NCBI GenBank assembly: GCA_934101685.1
Contig: CAKORZ010000002.1
Span: 1-48,361, forward strand
Direction: 5' to 3'
From: an uncultured Bacilli bacterium
GTDB lineage: Bacteria > Bacillota_I > Bacilli_A > RFN20 > DUOF01
DNA: 48,361 nucleotides
How positions within the stretch are numbered: position 1 is the first letter of the stretch; the number at the start of each line of letters is the position of its first letter. Positions 18,650 to 27,555 of the stretch are shown here, in pieces. The notes under the pieces are model-generated. The model searched no databases and was not told the origin of the DNA. It worked only from the letters and a program-made list of their open reading frames with translations. A program made the position numbers and the translations under genes.

Positions 18650-19489
18650 ATTTATTCTTTTTTCAAATGAAGTTACCGTTTGACTCATTAAAGAAACTAT
18701 TGTCATAGGCCCCACTCCACCAGGAACTGGTGTGTAAGCACTTGCAATATTTTCAATTCCGTCTTGATCTACATCACCTATATTTCCTAGGTTATATCCA
18801 GCATCTATTACAACACATCCTGGTTTTAACCATTCTTTTTTTACAAATTTTGGTTTGCCAACACACGCTACAACTATATCCGATTTTTTTACTAATTCTT
18901 CTAAGTTTTTAGTCCTACTGTGAGCTATTGTAACTGTTGCATTTTTATTTAAAAGCATCATTGCCATAGGTTTACCAAGTATAGCACTTCTTCCTATAAC
19001 AATTGCCTCTTTTCCTTCTATTTCTATATTATAATTTTCAAGTATTTTCATGATTCCATAAGGAGTAGCACTTACATAAGCTTCTTCTCCCATAGACATT
19101 GCTCCAAAGCCTGCACTAGTAACTCCATCTACATCTTTACAAGGTAAAATTGAATTGAAACATTTTCTTTCATCAATATGTCTTGGTACTGGATGTTGAA
19201 GCAATATTCCATCTATATTTTCATTATTATTTAAATCTTGAATAATTCTAAGTAGTTCATCTGTAGTAGTATTGTAATCTAACTCTATTTTTAGAGATTC
19301 AATGCCTATTCTTGCACATGCATTCCCTTTCATTCTTACATATGTTTGACTTGCAGGATCTTCACCTACAATTATAGTTGCTAAAGTAGCAGTTTTTCCT
19401 GATATTTCCTTTAGTTTTGCAACTTTTTCTTTTAGTTCTTCTTCTAATCTTTTTGATAATTCTTTACCATTTAAAACAACAGCACTCAC
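18641..19489 (-). CDS. folD: Bifunctional methylenetetrahydrofolate dehydrogenase/cyclohydrolase FolD
   Basis: FolD interconverts 5,10-methylene-THF and 10-formyl-THF using NADP, supplying one-carbon units for purines and formyl-Met-tRNA. The protein has 282 residues, normal for the family. Motifs are TYVRMKGNACARIGI with the catalytic Lys, LLQHPVPRHID (the variant seen in many clostridial enzymes instead of QLPLP), KDVDGVTS, the Rossmann segment VIGRSAILGKPMAMMLL and PVPGGVGPMT. The start is GTG at 19487-19489. It overlaps the dusB TGA as GTGA, so translation is probably coupled to dusB. It is the last gene of the clp-dusB-folD operon and ends in the bidirectional terminator. Confidence 0.96.
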   Translation of the reverse strand: MSAVVLNGKELSKRLEEELKEKVAKLKEISGKTATLATIIVGEDPASQTYVRMKGNACARIGIESLKIELDYNTTTDELLRIIQDLNNNENIDGILLQHPVPRHIDERKCFNSILPCKDVDGVTSAGFGAMSMGEEAYVSATPYGIMKILENYNIEIEGKEAIVIGRSAILGKPMAMMLLNKNATVTIAHSRTKNLEELVKKSDIVVACVGKPKFVKKEWLKPGCVVIDAGYNLGNIGDVDQDGIENIASAYTPVPGGVGPMTIVSLMSQTVTSFEKRINKK

Positions 19490-20460
19490 TCTAATTCCCC
19501 CAATTCTTTTTTATAATTATATATTAAATTTTCAAAGTCTTTATATGTTTCGACATGATTAATTTTATTTTTTAAATTAGTTGAATTAGGAAGTCCTTTT
19601 ACATAATAACAAGCATGTGTTCTCATCTCTTTTATAGCTACTTTTTCATCCATTATATTGCACAATTCTTTAGCGTGTCTTAAACACAAATCTAACCTTT
19701 CATCATTAGATGGATTTTCTAAAATTTCTCCTGTTTCTAAATAGTGATTTATTTGCTTAAAAAGGAAAGGATTGCCTAACGCTCCTCTTCCTATCATTAT
19801 AGCATCACAACCCGTTTCTTTTAGCATTCTAACAGCATCATCAATGCATTTAATATCACCATTCCCTATTACAGGAATTTTAACGCTATCTTTTACCATT
19901 TTTATGTATTCTATTCTTGCATTTCCAGTGTAAAACTCGCTTCTAGTTCTAGCATGTACACAAATAGCACTAACCCCAGCACCTTCTAACATTTTCGCCA
20001 TTTCTACTACATTTATATGCTCTTCATCAAACCCTAATCTAATCTTTGCAGTTACAGGTTTTTTACTAGCTTTTACTATAGCTTCTATTTTGTCTTTTGT
20101 ATCTTCAATATCTTTAAGCCAAAAACTACCAGCTTGAGACTTTAAAACTTTAGGAACAGGGCATCCCATATTAATATCTAAAATGTCTGCTTTAGTGTTG
20201 TTTATTATCTCTACTGCTTTAACTAAATATTCTTTTTCTCCACCAAATAATTGAAGCGCTACTGGATGCTCATTATCATCTATTTCTATCATTTTATATG
20301 TATTTTCACTATTAAAGCATAACGCCTTATCACTAATCATTTCTGTATATACTAAGCTAGCACCATATTCTTTTGCTATTTTTCTATATACAATATTAGT
20401 AATACCTGCCATAGGAGCACATACTACTTTTCCTTTAATTTCTACATTTCCTATTTTCAA
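19486..20460 (-). CDS. dusB: tRNA-dihydrouridine synthase (DusB type)
   Basis: This FMN enzyme reduces uridines in the tRNA D-loop to dihydrouridine with NADPH. Motifs are CAPMAGITN at the N-terminus, YTEMISDKAL, NMGCPVPKV with the catalytic Cys, CVHARTR, GNGDI and MIGRGALGNPFLF. The frame is open to 20472. I prefer the TTG at 20460, which gives MKIGNVEIKGK (about 324 residues), because GGTGG lies five to six bases upstream and the more distal candidate starts have no Shine-Dalgarno. A UUG start may keep expression low. It sits between the Clp ATPase and folD and overlaps folD by four bases. Confidence 0.94.
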   Translation of the reverse strand: MKIGNVEIKGKVVCAPMAGITNIVYRKIAKEYGASLVYTEMISDKALCFNSENTYKMIEIDDNEHPVALQLFGGEKEYLVKAVEIINNTKADILDINMGCPVPKVLKSQAGSFWLKDIEDTKDKIEAIVKASKKPVTAKIRLGFDEEHINVVEMAKMLEGAGVSAICVHARTRSEFYTGNARIEYIKMVKDSVKIPVIGNGDIKCIDDAVRMLKETGCDAIMIGRGALGNPFLFKQINHYLETGEILENPSNDERLDLCLRHAKELCNIMDEKVAIKEMRTHACYYVKGLPNSTNLKNKINHVETYKDFENLIYNYKKELGELE

Positions 20461-20490
20461 AATAACCACCAAAGTTATTTTATCATTTAT

Positions 20491-22557
20491 TTAGTAAACT
20501 TCTATTCTTTTTTCTAGTAGTTTTACAATATTTTTTCTAAGTTCTCTTTTTATATATCTAGCGCCATATTTATTTAATTCTTCTTTATTTATTACATCTT
20601 TAACAAAGCTTTCTTCATTTATCTCAAAATTAAATTTATTTTGATACTCTTTTAAATAATTGTCTGTTATAGTTTTAACGCTATTTTCATCTAACTTATT
20701 AAAATATATTATTTCATCAATTCTACTTATAAATTCATAAGAAAAATGTTTATTTATTTCTTTATATACTTCTTCATTTTCTTTATTACTAGGTAAAAAA
20801 CCAAACTCTTTACTAGTATTACTTCCTATGTTAGATGTCATTATAATTATAGAATTTGTAAAGTCTATTTTTCTTTTTCTTGTATCGTAAAAATATCCTT
20901 CATCAAATATATTCAAAAAGACATTAATTACATCTTTATGAGCTTTTTCTATTTCATCTAGAATAATAACACTATGAGGGTGTGTACGAAGTTTATCTAC
21001 TAATAAAGTTTGATTTTCATATCCCACATATCCAGGTGGAGTTCCTATTAATTTTGATAATGAATGTGGCTCTTTAAACTCTGCCATATCTATTTTTATA
21101 TAAGCATCACTACTACCAAAATAATATTTAGCTATTTGTTTTGCTAACTCTGTTTTTCCAACTCCACTAGGGCCTACAAAAAAGTATATACCAAGTGGTT
21201 TATTATCTTCTATTAAACCTTTTTCTATATAAGATATGTTGTTAATAACTTTATCAATCGCTTCTTTTTGTCCTATAATTTTTTCATTTAATTCATTAAT
21301 TAATTTTTCTTTTTTAAAAGCTGTGTTTATTTCAACATTGTATAAATTTTCAATAGTTTGTATTACTGTTTCTTCATCTAAACTAGTTAAATTCTTCTTT
21401 TTTGCATTTACTAAACTGCAGTCTAAAACATCAATTGCTTTATCAGGAAAATAACGATCTGTTATATATTTTTTAGATAAATATACTATTCTTTTGCACA
21501 TATTATCGCTTATATTAACACCATGAAAATCTTCATATCCTTTTTTTATTCCCTTTAGTATTTCATAGCATTTAACTTCATTAGGTTCATCTAGCTTTAT
21601 AAGTTGAAATCTTCTTTCAATTGCTTTTTCTTTTTCTATTATTTTGATGTATTCATCATAAGTAGTCGCACCAATACAATGGATATCTCCTCTTGCTAAA
21701 TATGGTTTTAGTATGTTAGATGCATCAATCGCGCCTTCTGCTCCACCTGCTCCTATAATATTATGTATTTCATCTATAAAAATAATTGCATTATGATCTT
21801 CTTTTATTTTTTTTACTATCTTTTTTAATTTTTCTTCAAATTCTCCTCTATATTTAGTACCTGCTACAATTGAGGGAATATCTAGTTCATAAACTACCTT
21901 ATTTTTTAACTCGCATGTTATATCTCCAGTCACTATTTTATATGCTAAATACTCTACTAAAGCACTTTTTCCAACGCCTGGTTCTCCTACTATTAAAACA
22001 TTTGGCTTTTGTTTTCTAAGTAGTGTATTTACAATCAAATCTAGTTCTTTTTCCCTTTCATAAACTACTACTGGTTCTTTTAACATTTTTTTATTTAAAT
22101 TAGTTAACTCTTCTACATTATCAAGAGGGCTTATCTTATTAACTTTTAAATTTTCTAATAACAAATTAAAATCAACATTATATTTTTCTAGTAATTCTCT
22201 TGCTAAAGAATCTTCTTCTTTTATCATATACGTTGCTAAAACTTCAACGCTAACTTTTTCTTCATTTAATTTTTTTGATGCATTAATAGAATTTTCTAAT
22301 ATTTCTTTAAAAGAAGGAGTATATTCCATATAAAAAGGCAAGGAATCTTTCTTTTCAAATAGTGATAATAATTCTTTTTTTATTAATTCATAAGTAATAT
22401 TTTGACTTTCTAAAAGTTTTTTAACTTTGGTGTCTTTAACTTTTAAAAAAGATAATAACAAATGCTCACTACCCACACTAGTATGTCCAAAATCAAATGC
22501 TATAGATTCCGCTACTGCAATAATCTTTTGAGCCTTATCACAAAAACTTTTAATCAT
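20491..22557 (-). CDS. ClpC/ClpA-like AAA+ unfoldase lacking the middle domain
   Basis: This Hsp100 ATPase would unfold proteins, probably for ClpP. Order: Clp N-domain (about 1-140, with FGHTSVGSEHLLLS), first AAA+ domain with Walker A GEPGVGKS near 194, pore loop GTKYRGEFEEKL and Walker B IIFIDEIHN near 264, then second AAA+ domain with Walker A GPSGVGKT near 465, pore loop GYVGYE and Walker B ILDEIEKAH near 537. FGF near 585 occupies the position of the ClpP-docking VGF loop. Length is 688 against about 810 for ClpC. The linker between the ATPase domains is short, so the coiled-coil M-domain that binds adaptors such as MecA is missing. No ctsR, mcsA or mcsB adjoins. The start has a strong AGGAGG. 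A gene name would be a guess between clpC and clpA. Confidence 0.9.
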   Translation of the reverse strand: MIKSFCDKAQKIIAVAESIAFDFGHTSVGSEHLLLSFLKVKDTKVKKLLESQNITYELIKKELLSLFEKKDSLPFYMEYTPSFKEILENSINASKKLNEEKVSVEVLATYMIKEEDSLARELLEKYNVDFNLLLENLKVNKISPLDNVEELTNLNKKMLKEPVVVYEREKELDLIVNTLLRKQKPNVLIVGEPGVGKSALVEYLAYKIVTGDITCELKNKVVYELDIPSIVAGTKYRGEFEEKLKKIVKKIKEDHNAIIFIDEIHNIIGAGGAEGAIDASNILKPYLARGDIHCIGATTYDEYIKIIEKEKAIERRFQLIKLDEPNEVKCYEILKGIKKGYEDFHGVNISDNMCKRIVYLSKKYITDRYFPDKAIDVLDCSLVNAKKKNLTSLDEETVIQTIENLYNVEINTAFKKEKLINELNEKIIGQKEAIDKVINNISYIEKGLIEDNKPLGIYFFVGPSGVGKTELAKQIAKYYFGSSDAYIKIDMAEFKEPHSLSKLIGTPPGYVGYENQTLLVDKLRTHPHSVIILDEIEKAHKDVINVFLNIFDEGYFYDTRKRKIDFTNSIIIMTSNIGSNTSKEFGFLPSNKENEEVYKEINKHFSYEFISRIDEIIYFNKLDENSVKTITDNYLKEYQNKFNFEINEESFVKDVINKEELNKYGARYIKRELRKNIVKLLEKRIEVY

Positions 22558-22632
22558 ACAATTCCTCCTATATAAAATTTATGATTAATACACATTTAAT
22601 TATGAACCAACTTTTAGCATTTAAACATTTTA

Positions 22633-23367
22633 TCAATAAAGTTTTCTAGCTACTCCTCTTGTATCAATTCCTCCTAGTCCTACTCCTCTAGATACCGTTT
22701 TTTTTAATGTAGCTTCAACATCTATATAACTTCCAACATGAGATTTTGCTACACTTATTGCTATGTACACTGGATCTAAAACATTTATATTTTGTCTAGT
22801 TGGAGAAGATGCAAAATTAGCACCACTTTCTATTAATGCTTCATAATAAGATTGACAAGCACCAGCAAAAATAACTAAAGCATCTTTGTCTGCTTGATAA
22901 ATACGAGCTTTTTTAACTGCTTGAATAAAATATTTGCTATTTTCAAAATGTTCTTTTTTATTTGAATCAACTTTATAATTATCATGCCCTGTTATTATTA
23001 AAATATCAGGTTTATGTTTAATTAATAAATTTGTTACTTGTTCAGGCATATCTTTTTCTTTCATGTAATATCCTTGCGCAGGTATATCATATTTTTTATA
23101 TATTTCTAAGCATTTTTTTAAGTAATTCTCATCTCCATCTAAATGAAGAACACACCCATTTATAAGCTTAGAATTACGTGAAAACTCTAGCTCTATTTGT
23201 TCTTGAGTTTCTTCTTTATCATATATTTTTAAGTCGCTTAAAGGAGCATCTGCACTTAATCTAATGCACACACCTTGTAATATAGCAATATTATTACTTA
23301 TATCTATTATTTTAAATACAACATCATGGTTATATTTATATCTTGTAACTAAAGCACCTATTTTCAT
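22633..23367 (-). CDS. yabG: Sporulation-specific protease YabG
   Basis: YabG is a cysteine-type protease that processes SpoIVA and other coat proteins late in sporulation (known from Bacillus and Clostridioides). The family hallmarks are HLDGDENYLKKCLEIYK, KPDILIITGHDNY with a conserved His, VIFAGACQSYYEALIESGAN with the conserved Cys, and SPTRQNINVLDP. The 244 residues are somewhat shorter than the about 290 of Bacillus subtilis. In B. subtilis yabG lies next to ksgA (rsmA), as nearly here. The start ATG has the Shine-Dalgarno GAGGTG. A sigma-K-like promoter is visible upstream. It is the only sporulation gene in the window. Confidence 0.93.
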   Translation of the reverse strand: MKIGALVTRYKYNHDVVFKIIDISNNIAILQGVCIRLSADAPLSDLKIYDKEETQEQIELEFSRNSKLINGCVLHLDGDENYLKKCLEIYKKYDIPAQGYYMKEKDMPEQVTNLLIKHKPDILIITGHDNYKVDSNKKEHFENSKYFIQAVKKARIYQADKDALVIFAGACQSYYEALIESGANFASSPTRQNINVLDPVYIAISVAKSHVGSYIDVEATLKKTVSRGVGLGGIDTRGVARKLY

Positions 23368-23382
23368 AACTTCACCTCATAT

Positions 23383-23410
23383 TAATGTATGTTGTTATTT
23401 AAAAATAGGT
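23383..23410 (-). promoter_or_regulatory. Candidate sigma-E/sigma-K promoter of yabG
   Basis: On the minus strand, AC (23409-23410), a 17-bp spacer and CATACATTA (23383-23391) match the mother-cell consensus AC-N16/17-CATAnnnTA. B. subtilis yabG is known to be sigma-K dependent. Caveat: the -10 lies so near the gene that transcription would begin at or inside the GAGGTG Shine-Dalgarno. In AT-rich DNA such a match can also arise by chance. Confidence 0.35.
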
Positions 23411-23418
23411 ACTATGTT

Positions 23419-24093
23419 TTACTTTAAAAATGCAGGAAATTTATATTCATCTTTAATTACTTGATTATATAAATTCATGCTTTCTATATGCATTAAAACT
23501 AACTTTTCTTTATTTAAAGTTTTTATTAAATTGTAATCCATATGAACAGAAGCTGAAGTTCCTACTTCACTATATATTTTCACAAAATTTTTATCATTTA
23601 CTTTTTCTTTTAAATATTCAAAATCATTAGAATCACTTGTGTATAAAGTTTTCTTATTATCTTTATCAAAAATAATACTATAACATTCTAGTAACGGTGT
23701 ATGTGTTGTCTTTTTTAATTCTACTTTAAAAGAAAATGGCAAATCTAAATTAACAAATTCATAAATTGATGTACTTACTCCAGTTAAATTTAATAGTTTT
23801 ATTACTTCGCTTGTAAATGTTTTACTATTATTTATAATTTTTACTTTTATCTTAAAATAAGCATCGCAATATTGAATAAATGTAGGTAATCCCCCAACAT
23901 GATCACCATGCAAATGAGTAAGTATAACATATACTTCTTTATCTTTATTTACTAAATTATATTTAACTATTTTTCCAAAACTATCTAATCCTAAATCAAT
24001 AAATAATATTTTATTATTTTCTTCTATATAAGCACAATTGCATCCTAACTCACTATTAAAAGCTCCACCAATTCCAATAAAATTTAAGTCCAT
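23419..24093 (-). CDS. Metallo-beta-lactamase-fold hydrolase
   Basis: A 224-residue metallo-hydrolase of unknown substrate. The metal-binding motif is ILTHLHGDHVGG near residue 60. Further ligands are likely in KTTHTPLL, LYTSDSND and LMHIES. The start of the chain (FIGIGGAFNSELGCNCAYIE) resembles the RNase Z/phosphodiesterase branch of the superfamily. The exosite arm of tRNase Z is not evident, so I do not name it rnz. No signal peptide is seen. It begins one base after the rsmA stop and uses AAAGGATG from the end of rsmA as its ribosome site, so it is co-expressed with rsmA. It sits between rsmA and yabG, a position with no counterpart in B. subtilis. Confidence 0.85.
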   Translation of the reverse strand: MDLNFIGIGGAFNSELGCNCAYIEENNKILFIDLGLDSFGKIVKYNLVNKDKEVYVILTHLHGDHVGGLPTFIQYCDAYFKIKVKIINNSKTFTSEVIKLLNLTGVSTSIYEFVNLDLPFSFKVELKKTTHTPLLECYSIIFDKDNKKTLYTSDSNDFEYLKEKVNDKNFVKIYSEVGTSASVHMDYNLIKTLNKEKLVLMHIESMNLYNQVIKDEYKFPAFLK

Positions 24094-24094
24094 A

Positions 24095-24922
24095 TTATTT
24101 CATCCTTTCAACTATTTCTAATAATTCCTTTATAGTTAATTCCTCTATCCTAATTGTTTCTTTTATTTTTAACTCATTTAATGTTTTTAATATCTTTTCT
24201 TTATCAAAAGGAAGGGTGTTTATCAAAGTCTTTCTTCTGTTTTTTAAGCATTCTTTTATTATTTCTAAGAAATAATAATCTAGTTTATAACTATCTTTAT
24301 TTATATTAAATTCAAGAACAATAGAATCTACTTTTGGTCTTGGTTCAAAATCATTTTTACTCACATACATTACTGTATTTACATTACAATAATTATCTAT
24401 TAATACTTTTAAAAAGCTTTCTATTTTATCTTCTTTTTTTAATAATTTTTTTCCAACTTCTTTTTGCATCATTACTATCATTTTAGTAATTAAAGGATGT
24501 TTTAAAGCTATTATTTTTTCTAAAATATCGGAAGTTATATAGTAAGGCAAATTAGAAACAATAATTACTTCTTTGTATTCTTTATAGTTACTAATTAATT
24601 CATTTAAATCCACTTTCATAAAATCTTCATTTATTATTTTTAAATTAGAACAATCTTTAAAGTTTTCATTTAGAACTTCAACCATTTTTTTATCTATTTC
24701 AATTGCTATTACTTGCTTTGATAGTTCTAATAATTTTTGAGTTAAAGCTCCAAGCCCTGGGCCTATTTCTATGACAAGCGTGTCTTCTTTTATATTACAT
24801 TTATTAGCGATAGTTTCTATAGTTTTAGGGTTGATTAAAAAATTTTGCCCATATCCTTTTTTAGCAATTAAATTATATTCTTTTAAAATTCTAAATGTTT
24901 CTTTTTTAGTTGCTATTATCAC
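24095..24922 (-). CDS. rsmA: 16S rRNA dimethyladenosine transferase RsmA (KsgA)
   Basis: RsmA dimethylates A1518 and A1519 of 16S rRNA late in 30S assembly. The protein has 275 residues. Motifs are KKGYGQNFLIN, the SAM-binding EIGPGLGALTQ, AIEIDKKM, NEDFMKVD and the catalytic NLPYYIT. The FEPRPKVDS segment is also typical. The start is GTG at 24920-24922, overlapping the rnmV TGA as GTGA. The rnmV-rsmA pairing and coupling match the known Bacillus order. It belongs to a tight run tatD-rnmV-rsmA-MBL gene. Confidence 0.97.
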   Translation of the reverse strand: MIIATKKETFRILKEYNLIAKKGYGQNFLINPKTIETIANKCNIKEDTLVIEIGPGLGALTQKLLELSKQVIAIEIDKKMVEVLNENFKDCSNLKIINEDFMKVDLNELISNYKEYKEVIIVSNLPYYITSDILEKIIALKHPLITKMIVMMQKEVGKKLLKKEDKIESFLKVLIDNYCNVNTVMYVSKNDFEPRPKVDSIVLEFNINKDSYKLDYYFLEIIKECLKNRRKTLINTLPFDKEKILKTLNELKIKETIRIEELTIKELLEIVERMK

Positions 24923-25446
24923 TCTATCACTTCCTTTATTTCTTTTATAGTAAGTCCAAACATATTTACTCTTTTTAAAAATGTTTTAGCGTTACACCAT
25001 CCTAAATGATAGTAATTACATACTTTTTCTCTTTTACTTTTTGAATCATTTTTTCCAAGTAATCCTAACTCATATAAATCACTTTCACTAACTAATTTTT
25101 GATTATTTTTCTTATAAGTAACTACATTTTTTAAAGCTTCTAGAATATCTTCTTTTTTGGTTTCTGCTATTCCTACTTTTTTACCTTTTATAGCCTTACT
25201 TTTTTCTACATAAGCATGTTTACAATCGCCTATGTAGTTAGTTATTATATTTCTAATTCTAAGACCTGGATAATCTGGATCTGTTAAAATAATAACACCT
25301 TGTTTTTCATTTGCTTCTTTTATAAAATCTAGTGTATTTTTTGATATTTCACTACCATTAGTTATTACTATATCAGCATCTAAAAAACTTTTTAAAAAGA
25401 TTAAATCAGTTTTCCCCTCTACTACTATTAACTCTTTTACTTTCAT
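24919..25446 (-). CDS. rnmV: Ribonuclease M5
   Basis: RNase M5 makes the final cuts of 5S rRNA in low-GC Gram-positives, with L18 as cofactor. The 175-residue protein has the Toprim signature: VVEGKTD at the N-terminus with the catalytic Glu, and LTDPDYPGLRIRN with the acidic pair. The C-terminal domain contains a helical segment (LGLLGKNDSKSKREKVCNY) seen in the family. It lies two bases after tatD, has the Shine-Dalgarno GAGGTA and overlaps rsmA by four bases. Confidence 0.95.
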   Translation of the reverse strand: MKVKELIVVEGKTDLIFLKSFLDADIVITNGSEISKNTLDFIKEANEKQGVIILTDPDYPGLRIRNIITNYIGDCKHAYVEKSKAIKGKKVGIAETKKEDILEALKNVVTYKKNNQKLVSESDLYELGLLGKNDSKSKREKVCNYYHLGWCNAKTFLKRVNMFGLTIKEIKEVIE

Positions 25447-25448
25447 TT

Positions 25449-26210
25449 TTATACCTCAAAAAAATCACAAGCATTATTGTACACTATTTGTGACATTTCT
25501 TCTTCATTTATATTTTTTAGTCTAGACATTTCTTCTACTACTAAATGAATATATTTTGGCTCATTTCTTTTTCCTCTATAAGGATGAGGAGTTAAATATG
25601 GAGCATCTGTTTCTGTTAATAAATGCTTAGAATCTATTTCTTGTACTACTTCTTTATTTTGCTTAGAATTTAAGAAAGTTAAAGCCCCTCCAAATGCTAG
25701 CATGAATCCTAATTTAATAAATTCTTTTGCTAACTCTAGTGAATAACTGTAACAATGCATTATTCCTTTTTTATAATACATTTTATTTTCTTTTAATACG
25801 TTAAAAGTATCTTCGGCTGAATCACGAGAATGAATAATAATAGGTAAATTATATTTGTTAGACCATTTTATTTGTTTTATAAAAACTTCTTTTTGTTCTT
25901 CTTTATTATCTTTATCCCAATGATAATCTAAACCTATTTCTCCAATTGCTACTACTTTTTCATTAGTTAAAAGACTTTCTATTTTGTCTAAATCATCTTT
26001 ATTCATCTTTTTTATTTCACTTGGATGCATTCCAACTGCTGCATATATAAATTCATATTGTTTTGCTATTTGTATAGCTTTTAGTGAAGTTTCTAAATCA
26101 TAGCCAACTACTACCATTTTATTTACACCATTTTCTAGTGCATTATTAACTATTTCATCTACATTTTCATATTGTTCGCTATTTAAGTGTACATGTGTGT
26201 CAAAATACAT
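25449..26210 (-). CDS. tatD: TatD-family metal-dependent deoxyribonuclease
   Basis: TatD proteins are TIM-barrel metallohydrolases with DNase activity linked to DNA repair and quality control. The 253-residue protein has the metal ligands in DTHVHLN at the N-terminus, GEIGLDYHWD, HSRDS, MHCYSYS and TETDAPYL, followed by PHPYRGKRNEP. All are in the expected order. It starts six bases after the mnmE stop and lies two bases before rnmV, so it is probably in one transcript with both. The name tatD is a family name; tat export is not implied. Confidence 0.95.
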   Translation of the reverse strand: MYFDTHVHLNSEQYENVDEIVNNALENGVNKMVVVGYDLETSLKAIQIAKQYEFIYAAVGMHPSEIKKMNKDDLDKIESLLTNEKVVAIGEIGLDYHWDKDNKEEQKEVFIKQIKWSNKYNLPIIIHSRDSAEDTFNVLKENKMYYKKGIMHCYSYSLELAKEFIKLGFMLAFGGALTFLNSKQNKEVVQEIDSKHLLTETDAPYLTPHPYRGKRNEPKYIHLVVEEMSRLKNINEEEMSQIVYNNACDFFEV

Positions 26211-26216
26211 AATATC

Positions 26217-27545
26217 CTACTTTCCTAAGCAAAATCTAGCAAAGATTTCTTCACTTAAATTTATTTTGCTACGATTACCTAAAATATCTTCAATATTATT
26301 TAAAGCACTAACTAAATCAATAGACACTAAATCAATTGGAGTGTCACTTTCTAACTCTTTTAAACCATTTTCTATATTGCTCAAACTTGCCTCTAATAAT
26401 CCAATTTGTCTAGAATTAGTTAATAAAGGTTTATTATCATAATTATAGTTATAACCCACTACTCTTTTTATTTCTTTTTTTAAGTCTTCTATATCATTAT
26501 TTTTAGCACTTATTTTTATTCCTTCTAGGGTTGTTTTTTCGTTTAATTCTTTTTTATTTATTACTCTTATTACTTTTTTATTTTTAGTTAATTCTATTAG
26601 TTTTTTATCTTCATCATCTAATTCACTAGATGCATCTAATAGTAAAAGAATAAGATCTGCTTCATTTATCATTTTTAATGATTTTTCAATTCCTATCTTT
26701 TCTACATTATCATCACTTTCTCTAATACCTGCAGTATCTAATAAATTTAATTTTAATCCATCTAAATTTACTTGACCTTCTACTACATCTCTAGTAGTAC
26801 CAGCAATATTAGTAACAATAGCTTTATCTTCTTGTAATAAAGCGTTTAATAAACTAGATTTGCCTACATTTGGTTTTCCAACTATTGCAACTTTTATTCC
26901 ATCTTTTATAATTCTACCTATATTAGCATCTTTAATAATATCTTTTATATCTTTTCTTAACTCTACTAATTTTAAAGTTGCTACTTCTTTAGTTACAACT
27001 TCTGCATCATCATATTCAGGATAATCTATATTTACTTCTATATTTGAAATTATTTTTAATAATTTTTCTTTTACATCCATTATCATTTTAGAGGTATTTC
27101 CTTTTAGTGATAAAACTGCTAATTTGCTTTCTTCTTCACTTGTTGCTCTAATCATGTCATTAATTGCTTCTGCTTGTATTAAATCTATTTTGCTATTTAA
27201 ATATGCTCTTTTAGAGAACTCTCCTCTATTAGCCATTCTTGCTCCATTTTTAATACATGCTTTAATTATTTTGTTAACAATAAACATTCCACCATGGCAA
27301 TTTATTTCAAAAGAATTTTCTCCTGTAAAAGAATGAGGTGCAACAAAAGTAGTTATAATTACTTCATCTATTATTTCATTATTATCTACTAAATTACCAA
27401 AATATGCTTTATGTCCTTCTGGTTTAATTTTTTTACTAAATATCTTATTTAATAAATCAAAACTATTCTCCCCACTTACTCTAATTAACGCTATTGCAGA
27501 TTCCATTGGTGCTGTTGCTAAAGCTACTATTACATCGTTCATCAT
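26217..27545 (-). CDS. mnmE: tRNA modification GTPase MnmE
   Basis: MnmE works with MnmG to install the 5-carboxymethylaminomethyl group on U34 of certain tRNAs. The N-terminal tetrahydrofolate-binding domain (IVALATAPMESAIALIRVSG) is followed by a helical domain with the inserted G domain: G1 GKPNVGKSS near 225, G3 DTAGIRES near 270, and a C-terminal FCLGK with the essential Cys. The frame is open to 27566, but the ATG at 27545 (MMNDVIVALA, 443 residues) follows AGAGGA by about six bases. It also avoids overlap with the upstream small gene, so I use it. The usual neighbour mnmG is not next to it; tatD follows instead. Confidence 0.96.
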   Translation of the reverse strand: MMNDVIVALATAPMESAIALIRVSGENSFDLLNKIFSKKIKPEGHKAYFGNLVDNNEIIDEVIITTFVAPHSFTGENSFEINCHGGMFIVNKIIKACIKNGARMANRGEFSKRAYLNSKIDLIQAEAINDMIRATSEEESKLAVLSLKGNTSKMIMDVKEKLLKIISNIEVNIDYPEYDDAEVVTKEVATLKLVELRKDIKDIIKDANIGRIIKDGIKVAIVGKPNVGKSSLLNALLQEDKAIVTNIAGTTRDVVEGQVNLDGLKLNLLDTAGIRESDDNVEKIGIEKSLKMINEADLILLLLDASSELDDEDKKLIELTKNKKVIRVINKKELNEKTTLEGIKISAKNNDIEDLKKEIKRVVGYNYNYDNKPLLTNSRQIGLLEASLSNIENGLKELESDTPIDLVSIDLVSALNNIEDILGNRSKINLSEEIFARFCLGK

Positions 27546-27555
27546 ATTTATTCCT

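Noticed and set aside
22558..22632. Promoter for the Clp operon in the yabG-clp gap
   Set aside because: TTGGTT is present but no acceptable -10 at the right distance was found, so none is annotated, although one is likely needed.
23419..24093. Naming the MBL gene rnz (tRNase Z)
   Set aside because: The metal motif fits the superfamily but the flexible arm and other tRNase Z features are not evident, and the chain is short.
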